Source: Streptomyces sp. SM11 (GTDB lineage Bacteria; Actinomycetota; Actinomycetes; Streptomycetales; Streptomycetaceae). Taken from it: DNA of 41,191 nt. Below the pieces are notes generated by a model. The model had not been told where the DNA came from, did not search any database, and saw only the letters and a list, made by a program, of their open reading frames with translations. The stretch's first letter is position 1. Each line of letters starts with the position of its first letter. Shown here in pieces: positions 1 to 8,359 of this stretch. The stretch lies in the NCBI RefSeq assembly GCF_002910905.1, contig NZ_NEUE01000226.1:1-41191 (forward strand), in the 5' to 3' direction. The position numbers and the translations under genes are program-made.

Positions 1-639
1 GTGCGGCTGACCAAGGTCACGCTGACCAAGAGCGCGCCGTCCGTCTCGCTCGCCAAGCAGGGCGGTACCTCCGGCGGACTGCGCGTCAACCTCAACTGGG
101 AGGTGCGCAAGCAGTTCAAGGGCTGGGGAGCGAAGCTCGGCCGGGCCGTCGCCATGCACGCCGATCTCGACCTCGACCTCTGCGCACTGTACGAACTCGC
201 CGACGGCCGGAAGGGAGTCGTGCAGGCGCTCGGAAACGCGTTCGGTTCACTGAGCCGGCCGCCCTTCATCCATCTCGACGGAGACGACCGCACCGGCGCG
301 CTCTCCACCGGCGAGAACATGACCATCAACCTCGACCACAAGGACCTGCTGCGGCGCGTGCTGATCTTCGTCACCATCTACGAAGGCGCCCGGAGCTTCG
401 CCGATCTCCATGCCACGGTCACCCTCCAGCCGCAGAACGGCGCGGCCATCGACTTCTCCCTCGACGAGTGCACCGTGCCGTCCACCGTCTGCGCCCTGGC
501 CCTGATCAGCAACAACGGCGGCGACCTCACCGTGCAGCGCGAGGCACGCTATCTCGTCCCCGAGCGAGGCGTGAGCCCGCAGCGCACCATCGACGCCGCC
601 TACGGCTGGGGCATGAACTGGACGCCCGGCCGCAAGTGA
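1..639 (+). CDS. TerD/TerA-family tellurium-resistance-like protein (5' end possibly cut)
   Basis: The 212-residue protein has the look of the TerD domain family: an N-terminal LTKVTLTKSAPSVSL strand, the VNLNWE segment, an acidic DLDLDLCALYEL strand, and a GDDRTG turn followed by a GENMTINL segment. TerD domains are calcium-binding beta-sandwich proteins linked to tellurite, phage and general stress responses, and Streptomyces carry many paralogues. Reading is open from the first base, so the GTG at position 1 may be internal and a few residues may lie upstream. The tail GMNWTPGRK is typical of the longer TerA-like members. The next gene is convergent, with a hairpin between them. The family is confident; the individual function is not known. 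Confidence 0.8.
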   Translation: MRLTKVTLTKSAPSVSLAKQGGTSGGLRVNLNWEVRKQFKGWGAKLGRAVAMHADLDLDLCALYELADGRKGVVQALGNAFGSLSRPPFIHLDGDDRTGALSTGENMTINLDHKDLLRRVLIFVTIYEGARSFADLHATVTLQPQNGAAIDFSLDECTVPSTVCALALISNNGGDLTVQREARYLVPERGVSPQRTIDAAYGWGMNWTPGRK

Positions 640-660
640 CCCGCCCCAGGGTGTGTCTCG

Positions 661-716
661 CCGCGCCCGCCCGGACCGGCCGCCCGCCTTCCGGCGGCGT
701 CACCGGTCGGGCGCGG
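661..716. terminator. GC-rich nested hairpin between convergent genes
   Basis: Nested complementary segments are visible: CCGCGCCCG (661-669) with CGGGCGCGG (708-716), GACCGG (674-679) with CCGGTC (703-708), and an inner CGCCCGCC/GGCGGCG pair around TTCC. They cannot all form at once because they share bases near 708. It lies between the TerD-family stop and the glycosyltransferase stop, overlapping the latter, so a bidirectional terminator is likely. No T-tract is seen, which is usual in Streptomyces. Confidence 0.5.
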
Positions 717-1881
717 CCTCCGGGCGCGCATAGGTACGGCCCTTCCAGGCGGCGCCCCGCCCCCGGTAGTGCTGCACCGCCGAGTCCACCGTCATCAGCA
801 GGTACAGCACCGCCGTCAGCGGGAGCAGCGGACCCAGCCACAGCGACTGGCGGTAGTACGCCAGCATCGGCAGATACGTCGCGGTCATCACCGCCCACGC
901 CGCGCCGCCCGCCCAGGCCGCCGCCCCGTCACCCGTCAGCACCCCCGCCACCAGGGTCGCGGGCGGCGCCACGTAGACGAGCAGCAGCCCCGGGACCGTC
1001 CCCGCCAGCAGCAGCGGGCTGTGCCGCAACTGCGCGTACGCGCTCCGCGCGACCATCCGCCAGAGATCCGCCAGACGCGGATACGGCCGCACACTGTCCA
1101 CCCGCTCCGCGAGCCCCAGCCAGATCCGGCCGCCGCCGCGCCGTACCTCCCGCGCCAGCGACACGTCGTCGATCACCGCCTGCCGGATCGAGTCCGGGAT
1201 CCGCGCCCGCTCGGCGGCCTCGGTACGCAGCAGGACGCAGCCCCCCGCCGCGGCCGCCGTCCGCGACCGGGCCCGGTTCACCCGGCGGAACGGGTAGAGC
1301 TGCCCGAAGAAGTAGACGAACGCGGGCACCACAAGACGCTCCCAGACGCTCTCCACCCGCAGCCGCGCCATCTGCGACACCAGGTCGAAGCCGTCCGGGC
1401 CCCCGGAGCCTGCCGCGGCCACCAGATCGCGCAGGCTGTCCGGCTCGTGCGCGATGTCCGCGTCGGTCAGCAGCAGGAAGTCCGGCTTGTCCCGCCGGGC
1501 CACCGAGATCCCGTGCCGCAGGGCCCACAGCTTGCCGGTCCAGCCCTGCTCGGGCTCCCCGGGCGACACCACGGTCAGCGGGAGCCCGCCGTACCGGGCG
1601 GCCAGGTCCCGCGCCAACTGCCCGGTGCCGTCGCTGCTGCAGTCGTCGACGAGGATGACCCGGGCGTCCCCCGGATAGTCCTGGACCAGCAGCGACGGCA
1701 GGCTCACCGGCAGCATCTCCGCCTCGTCGCGGGCCGGCACCACCACCGCCACCGACGGCCAGCGCGCCGGGTCGGTGCGCCGGGGGAGCCGCTGGTCCGT
1801 CCGCCAGTAGAAGCCCTGCCCCAGCAGCAGCCACACCCACGCGATCAGCGAACCCACGGCGATCCAGGCAACGGCGCTCAT
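700..1881 (-). CDS. Membrane glycosyltransferase family 2, HpnB-like
   Basis: A 393-residue GT2 glycosyltransferase. An N-terminal membrane helix (about 3-22) is followed by the GT-A domain, with VAVVVPARDE at about 44-53, DDCSSDG at 79-85 and TDADI at about 139-143 (the DXD-type metal/nucleotide-sugar site). An IDDVSLAREVRRGG stretch follows at about 230, then several hydrophobic helices from about 285 to 370. This arrangement matches the family often named hopene-associated glycosyltransferase HpnB, whose substrate is not firmly known. No hopanoid gene is in the window, so the name is only family-level. The ATG at 1881 starts a hydrophobic N-terminus and is divergent from the racemase. Confidence 0.8.
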   Translation of the reverse strand: MSAVAWIAVGSLIAWVWLLLGQGFYWRTDQRLPRRTDPARWPSVAVVVPARDEAEMLPVSLPSLLVQDYPGDARVILVDDCSSDGTGQLARDLAARYGGLPLTVVSPGEPEQGWTGKLWALRHGISVARRDKPDFLLLTDADIAHEPDSLRDLVAAAGSGGPDGFDLVSQMARLRVESVWERLVVPAFVYFFGQLYPFRRVNRARSRTAAAAGGCVLLRTEAAERARIPDSIRQAVIDDVSLAREVRRGGGRIWLGLAERVDSVRPYPRLADLWRMVARSAYAQLRHSPLLLAGTVPGLLLVYVAPPATLVAGVLTGDGAAAWAGGAAWAVMTATYLPMLAYYRQSLWLGPLLPLTAVLYLLMTVDSAVQHYRGRGAAWKGRTYARPEAAPDR

Positions 1882-1927
1882 CCGCCGAAGTCTGCCCCAC
1901 TGAGCCCGGTCCGCAAGGGCTGTCGGC

Positions 1928-1933
1928 TAGGGT
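1928..1933 (+). promoter_or_regulatory. -10 box TAGGGT, leaderless-type
   Basis: TAGGGT sits six bases before the GTG start of the racemase gene. That distance puts the transcription start at or next to the start codon. There is no Shine-Dalgarno sequence. No clear -35 was recognised. Confidence 0.5.
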
Positions 1934-1939
1934 GACCGG

Positions 1940-2725
1940 GTGAAGATCGCGCTCATGGACTCCGGAATCGGCCTGCTGGCGGCAGCGGCCGCGGTGCGCC
2001 GCCTGCGGCCCGACGCCGAACTCGTACTTTCCTCCGACCCGGGCTCCATGCCCTGGGGGCCCCGCACGCCCGAGGAGATCACCGCGCTCGCCCTGGACGT
2101 CGCCCGCGCCGCCGCCGCCCACCGGCCGGACGCGCTGATCGTCGCCTGCAACACCGCCTCCGTCCACGCCCTGCCGGCGCTCCGCGCCGAGCTGGAGCCC
2201 GCGCTGCCGGTCATCGGCACGGTCCCCGCGATCAAGCCCGCCGCCGCGGGCGGCGGCTCCGTCGCCATCTGGGCCACCCCGGCCACCACCGGCAGCCCCT
2301 ACCAGCGCGGACTGATCGGTGAATTCGGCGGCTCCGCCGAGGTCACCGAGGTGCCCTGCCCCGGGCTCGCCGACGCCTTGGAGCACGGCGACGAGGCCGG
2401 GATCGACCGGGCCGTCGCGGCGGCCGCCGTCCTCACCCCGTCCGACGTGCGGGCCGTCGTCCTCGGCTGCACCCACTACGAGCTGGTCGCGACCCGGATC
2501 CGCGACGCCGTGCAGCGGCCCGGCCGCCCGCCGCTCGCCCTGCACGGTTCCGCCGGAGCGGTCGCCGCCCAGGCGCTGCGCCGGATCGGAGCGGCCCCCG
2601 CCCCGACGGCCGAACCCTCCGGCGCGCTCACCGTGCTCCGGGGCGGCCGCCCCGCCGGCCTGCCGGAAGCCGCCCTGACCTACTCCGAGGGCCGGATCCT
2701 GACCGCCGCGGCCCCCGTCCGCTGA
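1940..2725 (+). CDS. Aspartate/glutamate racemase family protein (MurI-like)
   Basis: A 261-residue cofactor-independent racemase. The family's landmarks are visible: the N-terminal DSG substrate loop (D7-G9), the first catalytic cysteine in VACNTAS (C70) and the second in LGCTHYEL (C177). Family members interconvert L- and D-glutamate, or related acids, using the two cysteines as acid/base. MurI supplies D-Glu to peptidoglycan; this copy diverges from the classical DSGxGGL motif (here DSGIGLL), so it may be a secondary racemase rather than the essential MurI. It starts with GTG preceded by a TAGGGT box, so a leaderless mRNA is likely. It is divergent from the glycosyltransferase. Confidence 0.85.
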   Translation: MKIALMDSGIGLLAAAAAVRRLRPDAELVLSSDPGSMPWGPRTPEEITALALDVARAAAAHRPDALIVACNTASVHALPALRAELEPALPVIGTVPAIKPAAAGGGSVAIWATPATTGSPYQRGLIGEFGGSAEVTEVPCPGLADALEHGDEAGIDRAVAAAAVLTPSDVRAVVLGCTHYELVATRIRDAVQRPGRPPLALHGSAGAVAAQALRRIGAAPAPTAEPSGALTVLRGGRPAGLPEAALTYSEGRILTAAAPVR

Positions 2726-2782
2726 CCGCGCTTCTCGCCCGATCGGCCCCCCGCGTCCCCGGCCGGGAGACCGGAACGCGGC

Positions 2783-2788
2783 TACGCT
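2783..2788 (+). promoter_or_regulatory. -10 box TACGCT, leaderless-type
   Basis: TACGCT is seven bases before the ATG at 2796. No Shine-Dalgarno sequence is present, so a leaderless transcript is the simplest reading. Confidence 0.5.
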
Positions 2789-2795
2789 GCTGAAT

Positions 2796-3359
2796 ATGAC
2801 GGACCACCCCGAGAGTGCGAGGCACGGGTCGAGCCAGGCGCCGCCCACGGCGTGGAACGGCCGCGCCACCAATCGGATCCAGTGGCTGCTGGCCCTCGCG
2901 GGCGCGGGCTGTGTGGCCCTCGGCATCGAGCTCGCCGTCGACGGCGCCTGGACCTCGGGCATCGCCCCGCTGCTCATGTCGGTGATCGGCTGCCTCGCCG
3001 CCGGACTGCTGATCCTCTTCGGAACGCTCGCGTTCGTCCATGTGGCCGTCAAGGTCGACGGTGACAGCCTGGAGGTGCGCTGCGGCCACGCCGGCCTGCC
3101 GCGCCGCCGGATCCTGCTCAGCCATGTGACGGCCGCGGATTTCGTCCCCCGGATCAACCCCCGCCAGTGGGGCGGCTGGGGCTACCGCTGGCGTCCCGAG
3201 CAGGGCACCGCCGTCGTCGTCCGCAAGGGCGAGGGCATGGCCCTGCGCCTCGGCGACGGCCGCACCTTCACCGTCACGGTCGACGACGCCGAGACGGCCG
3301 TACGGTTCATCCGGCAACGCCTGCACCTGCCGGCCTCCGGCAAACGACCGGGCGACTGA
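2796..3359 (+). CDS. Small membrane protein, function unknown
   Basis: A 187-residue protein with a polar N-terminus, two membrane helices (about 29-46 and 53-76) and a soluble C-terminal beta-rich part that reads like a bacterial PH-type (membrane-anchored) domain: VKVDGDSLEVRCGHAGLPRR, a GGWGYRW turn, then a strand and helix ending TAVRFIRQRL. Many actinobacterial two-helix plus PH-like proteins of this size exist without known function. The start is chosen for the TACGCT box just upstream. Nothing nearby points to a role. Confidence 0.75.
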   Translation: MTDHPESARHGSSQAPPTAWNGRATNRIQWLLALAGAGCVALGIELAVDGAWTSGIAPLLMSVIGCLAAGLLILFGTLAFVHVAVKVDGDSLEVRCGHAGLPRRRILLSHVTAADFVPRINPRQWGGWGYRWRPEQGTAVVVRKGEGMALRLGDGRTFTVTVDDAETAVRFIRQRLHLPASGKRPGD

Positions 3360-3437
3360 CCGGGCCGTCGGCCACCGTCCCGGCGACCGACCTGACCGCC
3401 GTCGGAGCGTGAGGTTTCCCCGTGTCACGATCCGTGA

Positions 3438-3554
3438 TCACGCGTCGTCACGTCCGCGGCGGACTCCGCGGGGACGGCCGAGGACCGCGGGTTCGATGAT
3501 GCCGGTTCCGTACCTCTGCCGAGCGCGGTCCTGGACGGCCTCGATGCGCATCAT
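3438..3554 (-). CDS. Candidate 38-residue leaderless small ORF
   Basis: On the minus strand, ATGATG at 3554 opens a 38-residue frame (MMRIEAVQDRARQRYGTGII..., basic C-terminus ending RRGRDDA). Third positions are almost all G or C, as in real genes here. TACCGT lies six bases before the ATG (3561-3566), the same geometry as other leaderless starts in the window. It occupies the otherwise empty 320-base gap before lnt and runs divergent from it. I do not recognise the protein. It could be chance, because GC-rich DNA gives many short frames. Confidence 0.4.
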   Translation of the reverse strand: MMRIEAVQDRARQRYGTGIIEPAVLGRPRGVRRGRDDA

Positions 3555-3560
3555 GCAGCC

Positions 3561-3566
3561 ACGGTA
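3561..3566 (-). promoter_or_regulatory. -10 box TACCGT upstream of the 38-residue ORF
   Basis: On the minus strand TACCGT is followed by six bases and ATG. It supports, but does not prove, transcription of the small ORF. Confidence 0.35.
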
Positions 3567-3668
3567 CGAATCCGGACCGCACACAGGACCGTTCGGTCAC
3601 ACCTTGGCACCCGCCGCCCGCGCCCCTGCCCGACGCAGGTCGCCGCCGCCGCTCACAGCCGCCCACCG

Positions 3669-3674
3669 TAGACT
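3669..3674 (+). promoter_or_regulatory. -10 box TAGACT upstream of lnt
   Basis: TAGACT ends seven bases before the GTG at 3682. This favours 3682 over the ATG at 3694 as the start, with a leaderless mRNA. Confidence 0.5.
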
Positions 3675-3681
3675 CCGCCGA

Positions 3682-5274
3682 GTGAGCGCCACCATGACTC
3701 CCGTCGCCGACCCGCCGCCCCCTTCCCCGGCCACCGGGCCGCTGCTGCGGCTCCTTCGCCCGGCCGCCGCCGTGCTGTCCGGACTGCTGCTCTACGCGAG
3801 CTTCCCGCCCCGGCCGCTGTGGTGGCTCGTGCTGCCCGGATTCGCGCTGCTGGGCTGGGTGCTGCACGGGTGCAGGCTGCGGGCCGCCTTCGGCCTCGGT
3901 CTCCTGTCGGGTCTCGGCTTCATGCTGCCGCTGCTGCACTGGACCGGCGAGGACGTCGGCCCGGTGCCGTGGCTGGCGCTCGCGGCCGCGGAGGCTCTGT
4001 TCATCGCGGTCGGGTGCCTGGGGATCGCCGCGGTGACCCGCCTCGCGTACTGGCCCGTGTGGGCGGCCGCGGTCTGGGTCCTGGACGAGGCGGTCCGCGC
4101 CCGGATCCCGTTCGGCGGCTTCCCCTGGGGCAAGATCGCCTTCGGCCAGTCCGAGAGCGTTTTCCTGCCGCTCGCCGCGCTCGGCGGCACCCCACTGCTC
4201 TCCTTCGCCGTCGTGCTGTGCGGCTTCGGGCTCTACGAGGCCGTGCGCCGGTGCATCGCGTACCGCAGGACCGGAAAGGTCCCGCGCGCGGCCGTCGCCG
4301 CCGCCGTGAGCGTCCTCGTGCCGGTCGCCGGGGCGCTCGCCGCGCTGCCCCTGGTCGACGACTCGGCGGAGAACGGCACGGCCACCGTCGCCGCGATCCA
4401 GGGCAACGTGCCGCGTCTGGGCCTCGACTTCAACGCCCAGCGCCGCGCCGTCCTCGACAACCACGCCCGGCGCACCGCGCAGCTGGCCGAGGACGTGAAG
4501 GCGGGCAAGGAGAAGCAGCCCGACTTCGTGCTCTGGCCGGAGAACTCCTCCGACCTCGACCCCTACCTCAACGCGGACGCCCGCCAGGTCATCGACGACG
4601 CCGTCAAGGCGATCGGCGCCCCCACGGTCGTGGGCTCGGTCGTGGAGAAGGGCTCCGACAGCCTCCGCAACACCCTGATCGAGTGGGACCCCGACCAGGG
4701 CCCCGTCGACACCTACGACAAGCGGCACATCCAGCCGTTCGGCGAGTACATGCCGATGCGCACGGTCGCCCGCTTCTTCAGCGAGGACGTCGACCGGGTG
4801 CAGCGTGAGTTCGTCCCCGGCACCGAGGTCGGCGTCTTCGACCTCGCGGGGACGAAGGTGGGGCTCGTGACCTGTTACGAGGCCGCCTTCGACGACGCCG
4901 TACGCGACACCGTCACGCACGGCGGCCAGATGATCGCCGTGCCGAGCAACAACGCGACCTTCGGCCGCAGCGAGATGACCTACCAGCAGCTGGCCATGTC
5001 CCAGGTGCGGGCCGTCGAGCACGGTCGGTCCGTCGTCGTCCCCGTCACCAGCGGGGTGAGCGCGGTGATCCGCCCGGACGGCACGATCGTCGAGAAGAGC
5101 GGGATGTTCACCCCCGACGCCCTCGTCGACGAGGTCCCGCTGCGCTCCTCGCTCACCCCCGCGACCCGGATGGGCCCCCTGCCCGAGGGTGTCATCGCGC
5201 TGCTGGCCCTGGCGGGCCTGGGCTGGGTGAGCGTCTCGGCGGTCCGGGCACGCCGGAGCAGGGGGACCGCGTAG
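3682..5274 (+). CDS. lnt: Apolipoprotein N-acyltransferase (Lnt)
   Basis: About 530 residues. The N-terminal half is a block of membrane helices (about 30-225) with the FGGFPWGKIAFGQ segment typical of Lnt. The C-terminal half is a nitrilase-like domain with the catalytic triad E287 (WPENSSD), K347 (YDKRHIQPFGEYMP) and C398 (VTCYEAAFDD). A final membrane helix lies near the C-terminus. Lnt transfers a third acyl chain from phospholipid to the N-terminal cysteine of mature lipoproteins on the outer face of the membrane. Streptomyces commonly carry two Lnt homologues; this is one. The start is placed at GTG 3682 because of the TAGACT box; ATG 3694 is the alternative. The Nudix gene follows in the same direction after 33 bases but has its own -10 box. 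Confidence 0.93.
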   Translation: MSATMTPVADPPPPSPATGPLLRLLRPAAAVLSGLLLYASFPPRPLWWLVLPGFALLGWVLHGCRLRAAFGLGLLSGLGFMLPLLHWTGEDVGPVPWLALAAAEALFIAVGCLGIAAVTRLAYWPVWAAAVWVLDEAVRARIPFGGFPWGKIAFGQSESVFLPLAALGGTPLLSFAVVLCGFGLYEAVRRCIAYRRTGKVPRAAVAAAVSVLVPVAGALAALPLVDDSAENGTATVAAIQGNVPRLGLDFNAQRRAVLDNHARRTAQLAEDVKAGKEKQPDFVLWPENSSDLDPYLNADARQVIDDAVKAIGAPTVVGSVVEKGSDSLRNTLIEWDPDQGPVDTYDKRHIQPFGEYMPMRTVARFFSEDVDRVQREFVPGTEVGVFDLAGTKVGLVTCYEAAFDDAVRDTVTHGGQMIAVPSNNATFGRSEMTYQQLAMSQVRAVEHGRSVVVPVTSGVSAVIRPDGTIVEKSGMFTPDALVDEVPLRSSLTPATRMGPLPEGVIALLALAGLGWVSVSAVRARRSRGTA

Positions 5275-5294
5275 GAGTACCTGCTGCGGCCACG

Positions 5295-5300
5295 TAGGCT
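5295..5300 (+). promoter_or_regulatory. -10 box TAGGCT, leaderless-type
   Basis: TAGGCT ends seven bases before the ATG of the Nudix gene, in the short gap after lnt. The Nudix gene can therefore be expressed independently of lnt. Confidence 0.5.
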
Positions 5301-5307
5301 CGGATCC

Positions 5308-5790
5308 ATGGCTACTCCCGACTTCATCCGCGACATCCGCGCCACCGCCGGGCACCAGTTGCTCCTGCTGCCCGGGGTGACGGCCATTGTCCTCGACGAC
5401 GAGGGCCGCGTACTGCTCGGGCGGCGCGCGGACACCGGGAAGTGGTCGGTCATCGGAGGAATCTCCGAACCGGGGGAGGAGCCGGCGGCGACGGCGGAGC
5501 GCGAGGTGCTGGAGGAGACCGGCGTCCACTGCGTGGCCGAGCGGGTGGTGCTCACGCAGGCGCTGGACCCCGTGCAGTACGCCAACGGCGACCGCTGCCA
5601 GTATCTCGACGTCACCTTCCGCTGCCGGGCGACCGGCGGCGAGGCGCGGGTCAACGACGACGAGTCGCTGGAGGTGGGCTGGTTCCCGCTGGACGGGCTC
5701 CCGCCGCTTGGCGAGTTCGCCCTATTCCGGATCAAGCAGGCCCTCACCGAGGGCCCCGCCTGGTTCCAGCCCACCCCGCGCACTCCGTAA
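5308..5790 (+). CDS. Nudix hydrolase
   Basis: A 160-residue protein with a complete Nudix box at about 51-73: G, five residues, E57, seven residues, R65-E66-V-L-E69-E70-T-G72. The glutamates bind Mg2+ and catalyse hydrolysis of a nucleoside diphosphate linked to another moiety. Preceding strands (VTAIVLDDEGRVLLGRRADT) and the WFPLDGLPPL segment fit the fold. The substrate cannot be told from sequence. It ends four bases from the convergent ceramidase stop. Confidence 0.9.
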   Translation: MATPDFIRDIRATAGHQLLLLPGVTAIVLDDEGRVLLGRRADTGKWSVIGGISEPGEEPAATAEREVLEETGVHCVAERVVLTQALDPVQYANGDRCQYLDVTFRCRATGGEARVNDDESLEVGWFPLDGLPPLGEFALFRIKQALTEGPAWFQPTPRTP

Positions 5791-5794
5791 CCCT

Positions 5795-7855
5795 CTAGTC
5801 CACCGTGAAGGTCCCGGTGGCCCCGGTGAACGGCGTGATCTTCCCGAGCAGGCTCCTGGCGTCCCCGTGGTGCACGATCCGGTAGGTGCCGGGTGCGGTG
5901 TCTGCCGCGATGTCCCAGGTGACCGTGGCCTTCGAGGTGCCGGTCAGGCCGTTGAGCCTGGTCCAGCGGTAGGTGGTCTCCCAGTCGCCGTCGTCCAGCA
6001 CCCGTTTCCATGAGCCGTTCTCCAGCCGCTGCACCTCCAGGAAGGTGGAGCCCCGGCGGACGTTGTTCTTCGGGTGGCCGGTGGCGAACTCGACGGTCGC
6101 GGTGGAGCCGCGTGCGTACGAGCTCTCCGGGGCCTTCAGGACCGTGCCGAACGCCTTGCCCGCGGGCGGGTTGTCGTACACGACCCCCGTCTGGAAGCTG
6201 AACTGCCGGCCCGACTCGTCCGGCGGCGCCGTGCCCCGCTCCAGGTCGGTGCCCTCGCGCAGGGATTCCGCGATCCGGGCGTACTCCTGCTGGTGGGCGG
6301 GCAGCGTGTAGCGGCCGTACAGCGTGGAGCCGCCCTCGTAGTTCTGCGTGTCGTACTCCTCCGGTGTCGTGACGTACTGGCTGTAGGCGTTGGCGTACCC
6401 CTGGAGCAGTACGCGGTCGAGCGGGACGCCCAGCTGCTCGGCCACCGTGCGGCGGACCCGCAGGCCGGCCGTGATCGTGAACTCGCCCGGAGCGGCCACC
6501 AGGTGCAGCTCGCCGATCTTCATGATCTGCAGGGGGAGGCGCTTCGGGGTGACCGGGTGGACGTTGCTCAGCAGGCCCGTGGGGATCAGGCTCGCCTTCG
6601 GATACTGGCAGGTCGCGAGCCAGGACGGGGTGTCGATACGCAGCGCGTCGATGATGCCCGCCACCGGGGTGCGGGTGCCCTCCTCGAAGCCGGGGATCGC
6701 CGGACCGTCCTCGACGCTGCCCGCGATCGTGGACGCGCCCACGACGGCGGGACAGGTGCGGTGCTCCTTCCCGTCCGGGGTGTACTCGGGGCGTACGGTC
6801 ACGTTCTCCATGTCGACATAGGCGAGCCGGGAGTCGACTCCTCCGGCGACGGGCCGCGCGTCGGCATAGATCTCGCGGGCCGTCTCGAGCTGGCGCTCGC
6901 CGATGATGCGCGTGTTCTCGAACTCGTCCTCGGTGGGCCCGGATCCCGGCTTCAGGTTGAGGTTCGGCGACATGTCGCCGGCGTTGGTGTTGGGGAAGGC
7001 CGCGACGAAACCGGGGGAGTCGTCGAGATGGCTCACGTCCTCGTGGTCGTGCTCCCAGGCGTAGGCGGCGTACCCCTTGTTGTCGGGGCTGATGAGCGTG
7101 TTCTTGTTGGTGATCGAGGTGTTGTGGGTGGCGAACCAGCTGATCGCACCTGCGTCCTTGTCGCCCTGTTTGAAGCGCAGCACGGTCATCGCCGGGTCGA
7201 TCGCGTCGGGGAAAGCTGCCCGGTCGGAGGCCGGGTTGCGGTCGAACGCCTCCCGGGAGCGGTTGACGCTGGCGTTGGTGAGGGTCCCCGTGCCCAGGCT
7301 CATCGTGCCGGGCTTCAGGTCCTCGTGCGCCTCGGCGACCGAATCGGTGATGCCGTCGACGATCGCCCGGTAGGTCTCCTTCTGGAAGCCGAGGACGGAG
7401 AGGTTGTAGGCGACGTGGTGGGAGTATCCGCCGGGCCCCGAGTGGGTGTGGGTGGCCGACAGCAGGACGTTCTCCTCGTCGTACAGGTCCCCGTAACGCT
7501 CCTTCAGCCGGGCGATGACCCCCTGCTGGACGGACTGGAAGACCATCGCGAGGTCGGCGTTGACGTACACCACGCGCTTGCCGCTCGACCGGTCGACGAC
7601 GACGAAGGCGCGCGACCTCTGCCGCTGGTGGATGCCCGACGTCTTCTGGTCGAAGCTGGAGTAGCCCATCATCCCGGTCTCGGCGGCCTCGCCGGTGACA
7701 TCGGCGATGCCGCGCCCCACGAGGTAGTCCCCGTCGTGAGCGGTGTCCGACGCGGATGCGGGGGAGGGGGTGCCGAGGGTGACCGCTCCGAGGACGGCGG
7801 CGAGCACCACGACGGGGAACCTGCGCCGGGAGCGGCGAGTGGTGGGGGGTGGCAT
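5795..7855 (-). CDS. Secreted neutral/alkaline ceramidase
   Basis: A 686-residue protein with a signal peptide (RRSRRRF, then a hydrophobic core, cleaved about PASAS). The N-terminal domain carries ceramidase landmarks: GRGIADVTGEAAETGMMGY, SATHTHSGPGG (zinc-binding histidines) and NTNAGDMSPN, matching the NXXXGDXSPN family signature with the active-site serine. A C-terminal beta domain of about 150 residues follows. The enzyme cleaves the amide bond of ceramide to sphingosine and fatty acid; in a soil bacterium it probably scavenges eukaryotic sphingolipids. AGGAGG is spaced correctly before the ATG. No obvious partner is adjacent. Confidence 0.92.
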   Translation of the reverse strand: MPPPTTRRSRRRFPVVVLAAVLGAVTLGTPSPASASDTAHDGDYLVGRGIADVTGEAAETGMMGYSSFDQKTSGIHQRQRSRAFVVVDRSSGKRVVYVNADLAMVFQSVQQGVIARLKERYGDLYDEENVLLSATHTHSGPGGYSHHVAYNLSVLGFQKETYRAIVDGITDSVAEAHEDLKPGTMSLGTGTLTNASVNRSREAFDRNPASDRAAFPDAIDPAMTVLRFKQGDKDAGAISWFATHNTSITNKNTLISPDNKGYAAYAWEHDHEDVSHLDDSPGFVAAFPNTNAGDMSPNLNLKPGSGPTEDEFENTRIIGERQLETAREIYADARPVAGGVDSRLAYVDMENVTVRPEYTPDGKEHRTCPAVVGASTIAGSVEDGPAIPGFEEGTRTPVAGIIDALRIDTPSWLATCQYPKASLIPTGLLSNVHPVTPKRLPLQIMKIGELHLVAAPGEFTITAGLRVRRTVAEQLGVPLDRVLLQGYANAYSQYVTTPEEYDTQNYEGGSTLYGRYTLPAHQQEYARIAESLREGTDLERGTAPPDESGRQFSFQTGVVYDNPPAGKAFGTVLKAPESSYARGSTATVEFATGHPKNNVRRGSTFLEVQRLENGSWKRVLDDGDWETTYRWTRLNGLTGTSKATVTWDIAADTAPGTYRIVHHGDARSLLGKITPFTGATGTFTVD

Positions 7856-8359
7856 GGAACCTCCTGGGGCGGGAGACGGGGATGCCCGGGCCCGGTCGGC
7901 GGCTCACCGATGTGGAGGAGGGCGGGGCAGTGCCCCGACCGTAGAGGAGTGTGACCTGCGTCGCATAGATGTCTACCGGACAGTAAAGCGATGCGCCTGT
8001 GTCGTGTCCGCGTTGCGCCCGCGTCGTGCTCATCGAGGTCCAGGGCGGAACAGACCGGAACATCGATGATCCGTTCGATCCGGTGATCGGCGATCCGCAA
8101 CAAGAAATTCCGTCGCTCGCCTCACCGGCGAGATCGGACAGCGGTACCGATCACTCCGGTGCCACCCGGGCGCATCGCGCCTCCCCCAAGTGACGCATCG
8201 GAGTGCTGCTGTGCCGGATTCATCTGTGGACACCGAGCCGCTCCGGGAGACGAGTGCGCCCGATGGGCGGCCTCGGTCAGGGGCCGAACGGGACGGATCG
8301 CCCCAGCTCTCCCCGGTGGCGTGGTGGATGATCGACGCCGTCCGGAAGAGGGGGGCGAG
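7856..8359. other. Intergenic region, no gene recognised
   Basis: This 504-base stretch must carry the ceramidase promoter (minus strand). Open frames here have poor codon bias and overlap one another. A cysteine-rich stretch in one plus-strand frame near 8200 does not look like a gene. I see nothing else that I can support. Confidence 0.4.

Noticed and set aside
4980..8063. Open frame of 1027 codons on the minus strand
   Set aside because: Its composition is Arg/His/Pro-rich and it shadows the ceramidase, Nudix and lnt genes.
8159..8359. Cys-rich start ASECCCAGFICG as a lanthipeptide precursor
   Set aside because: The codon bias is poor, there is no ribosome site at that start, and no leader/core pattern follows. 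Only the part after 8360 looks coding.
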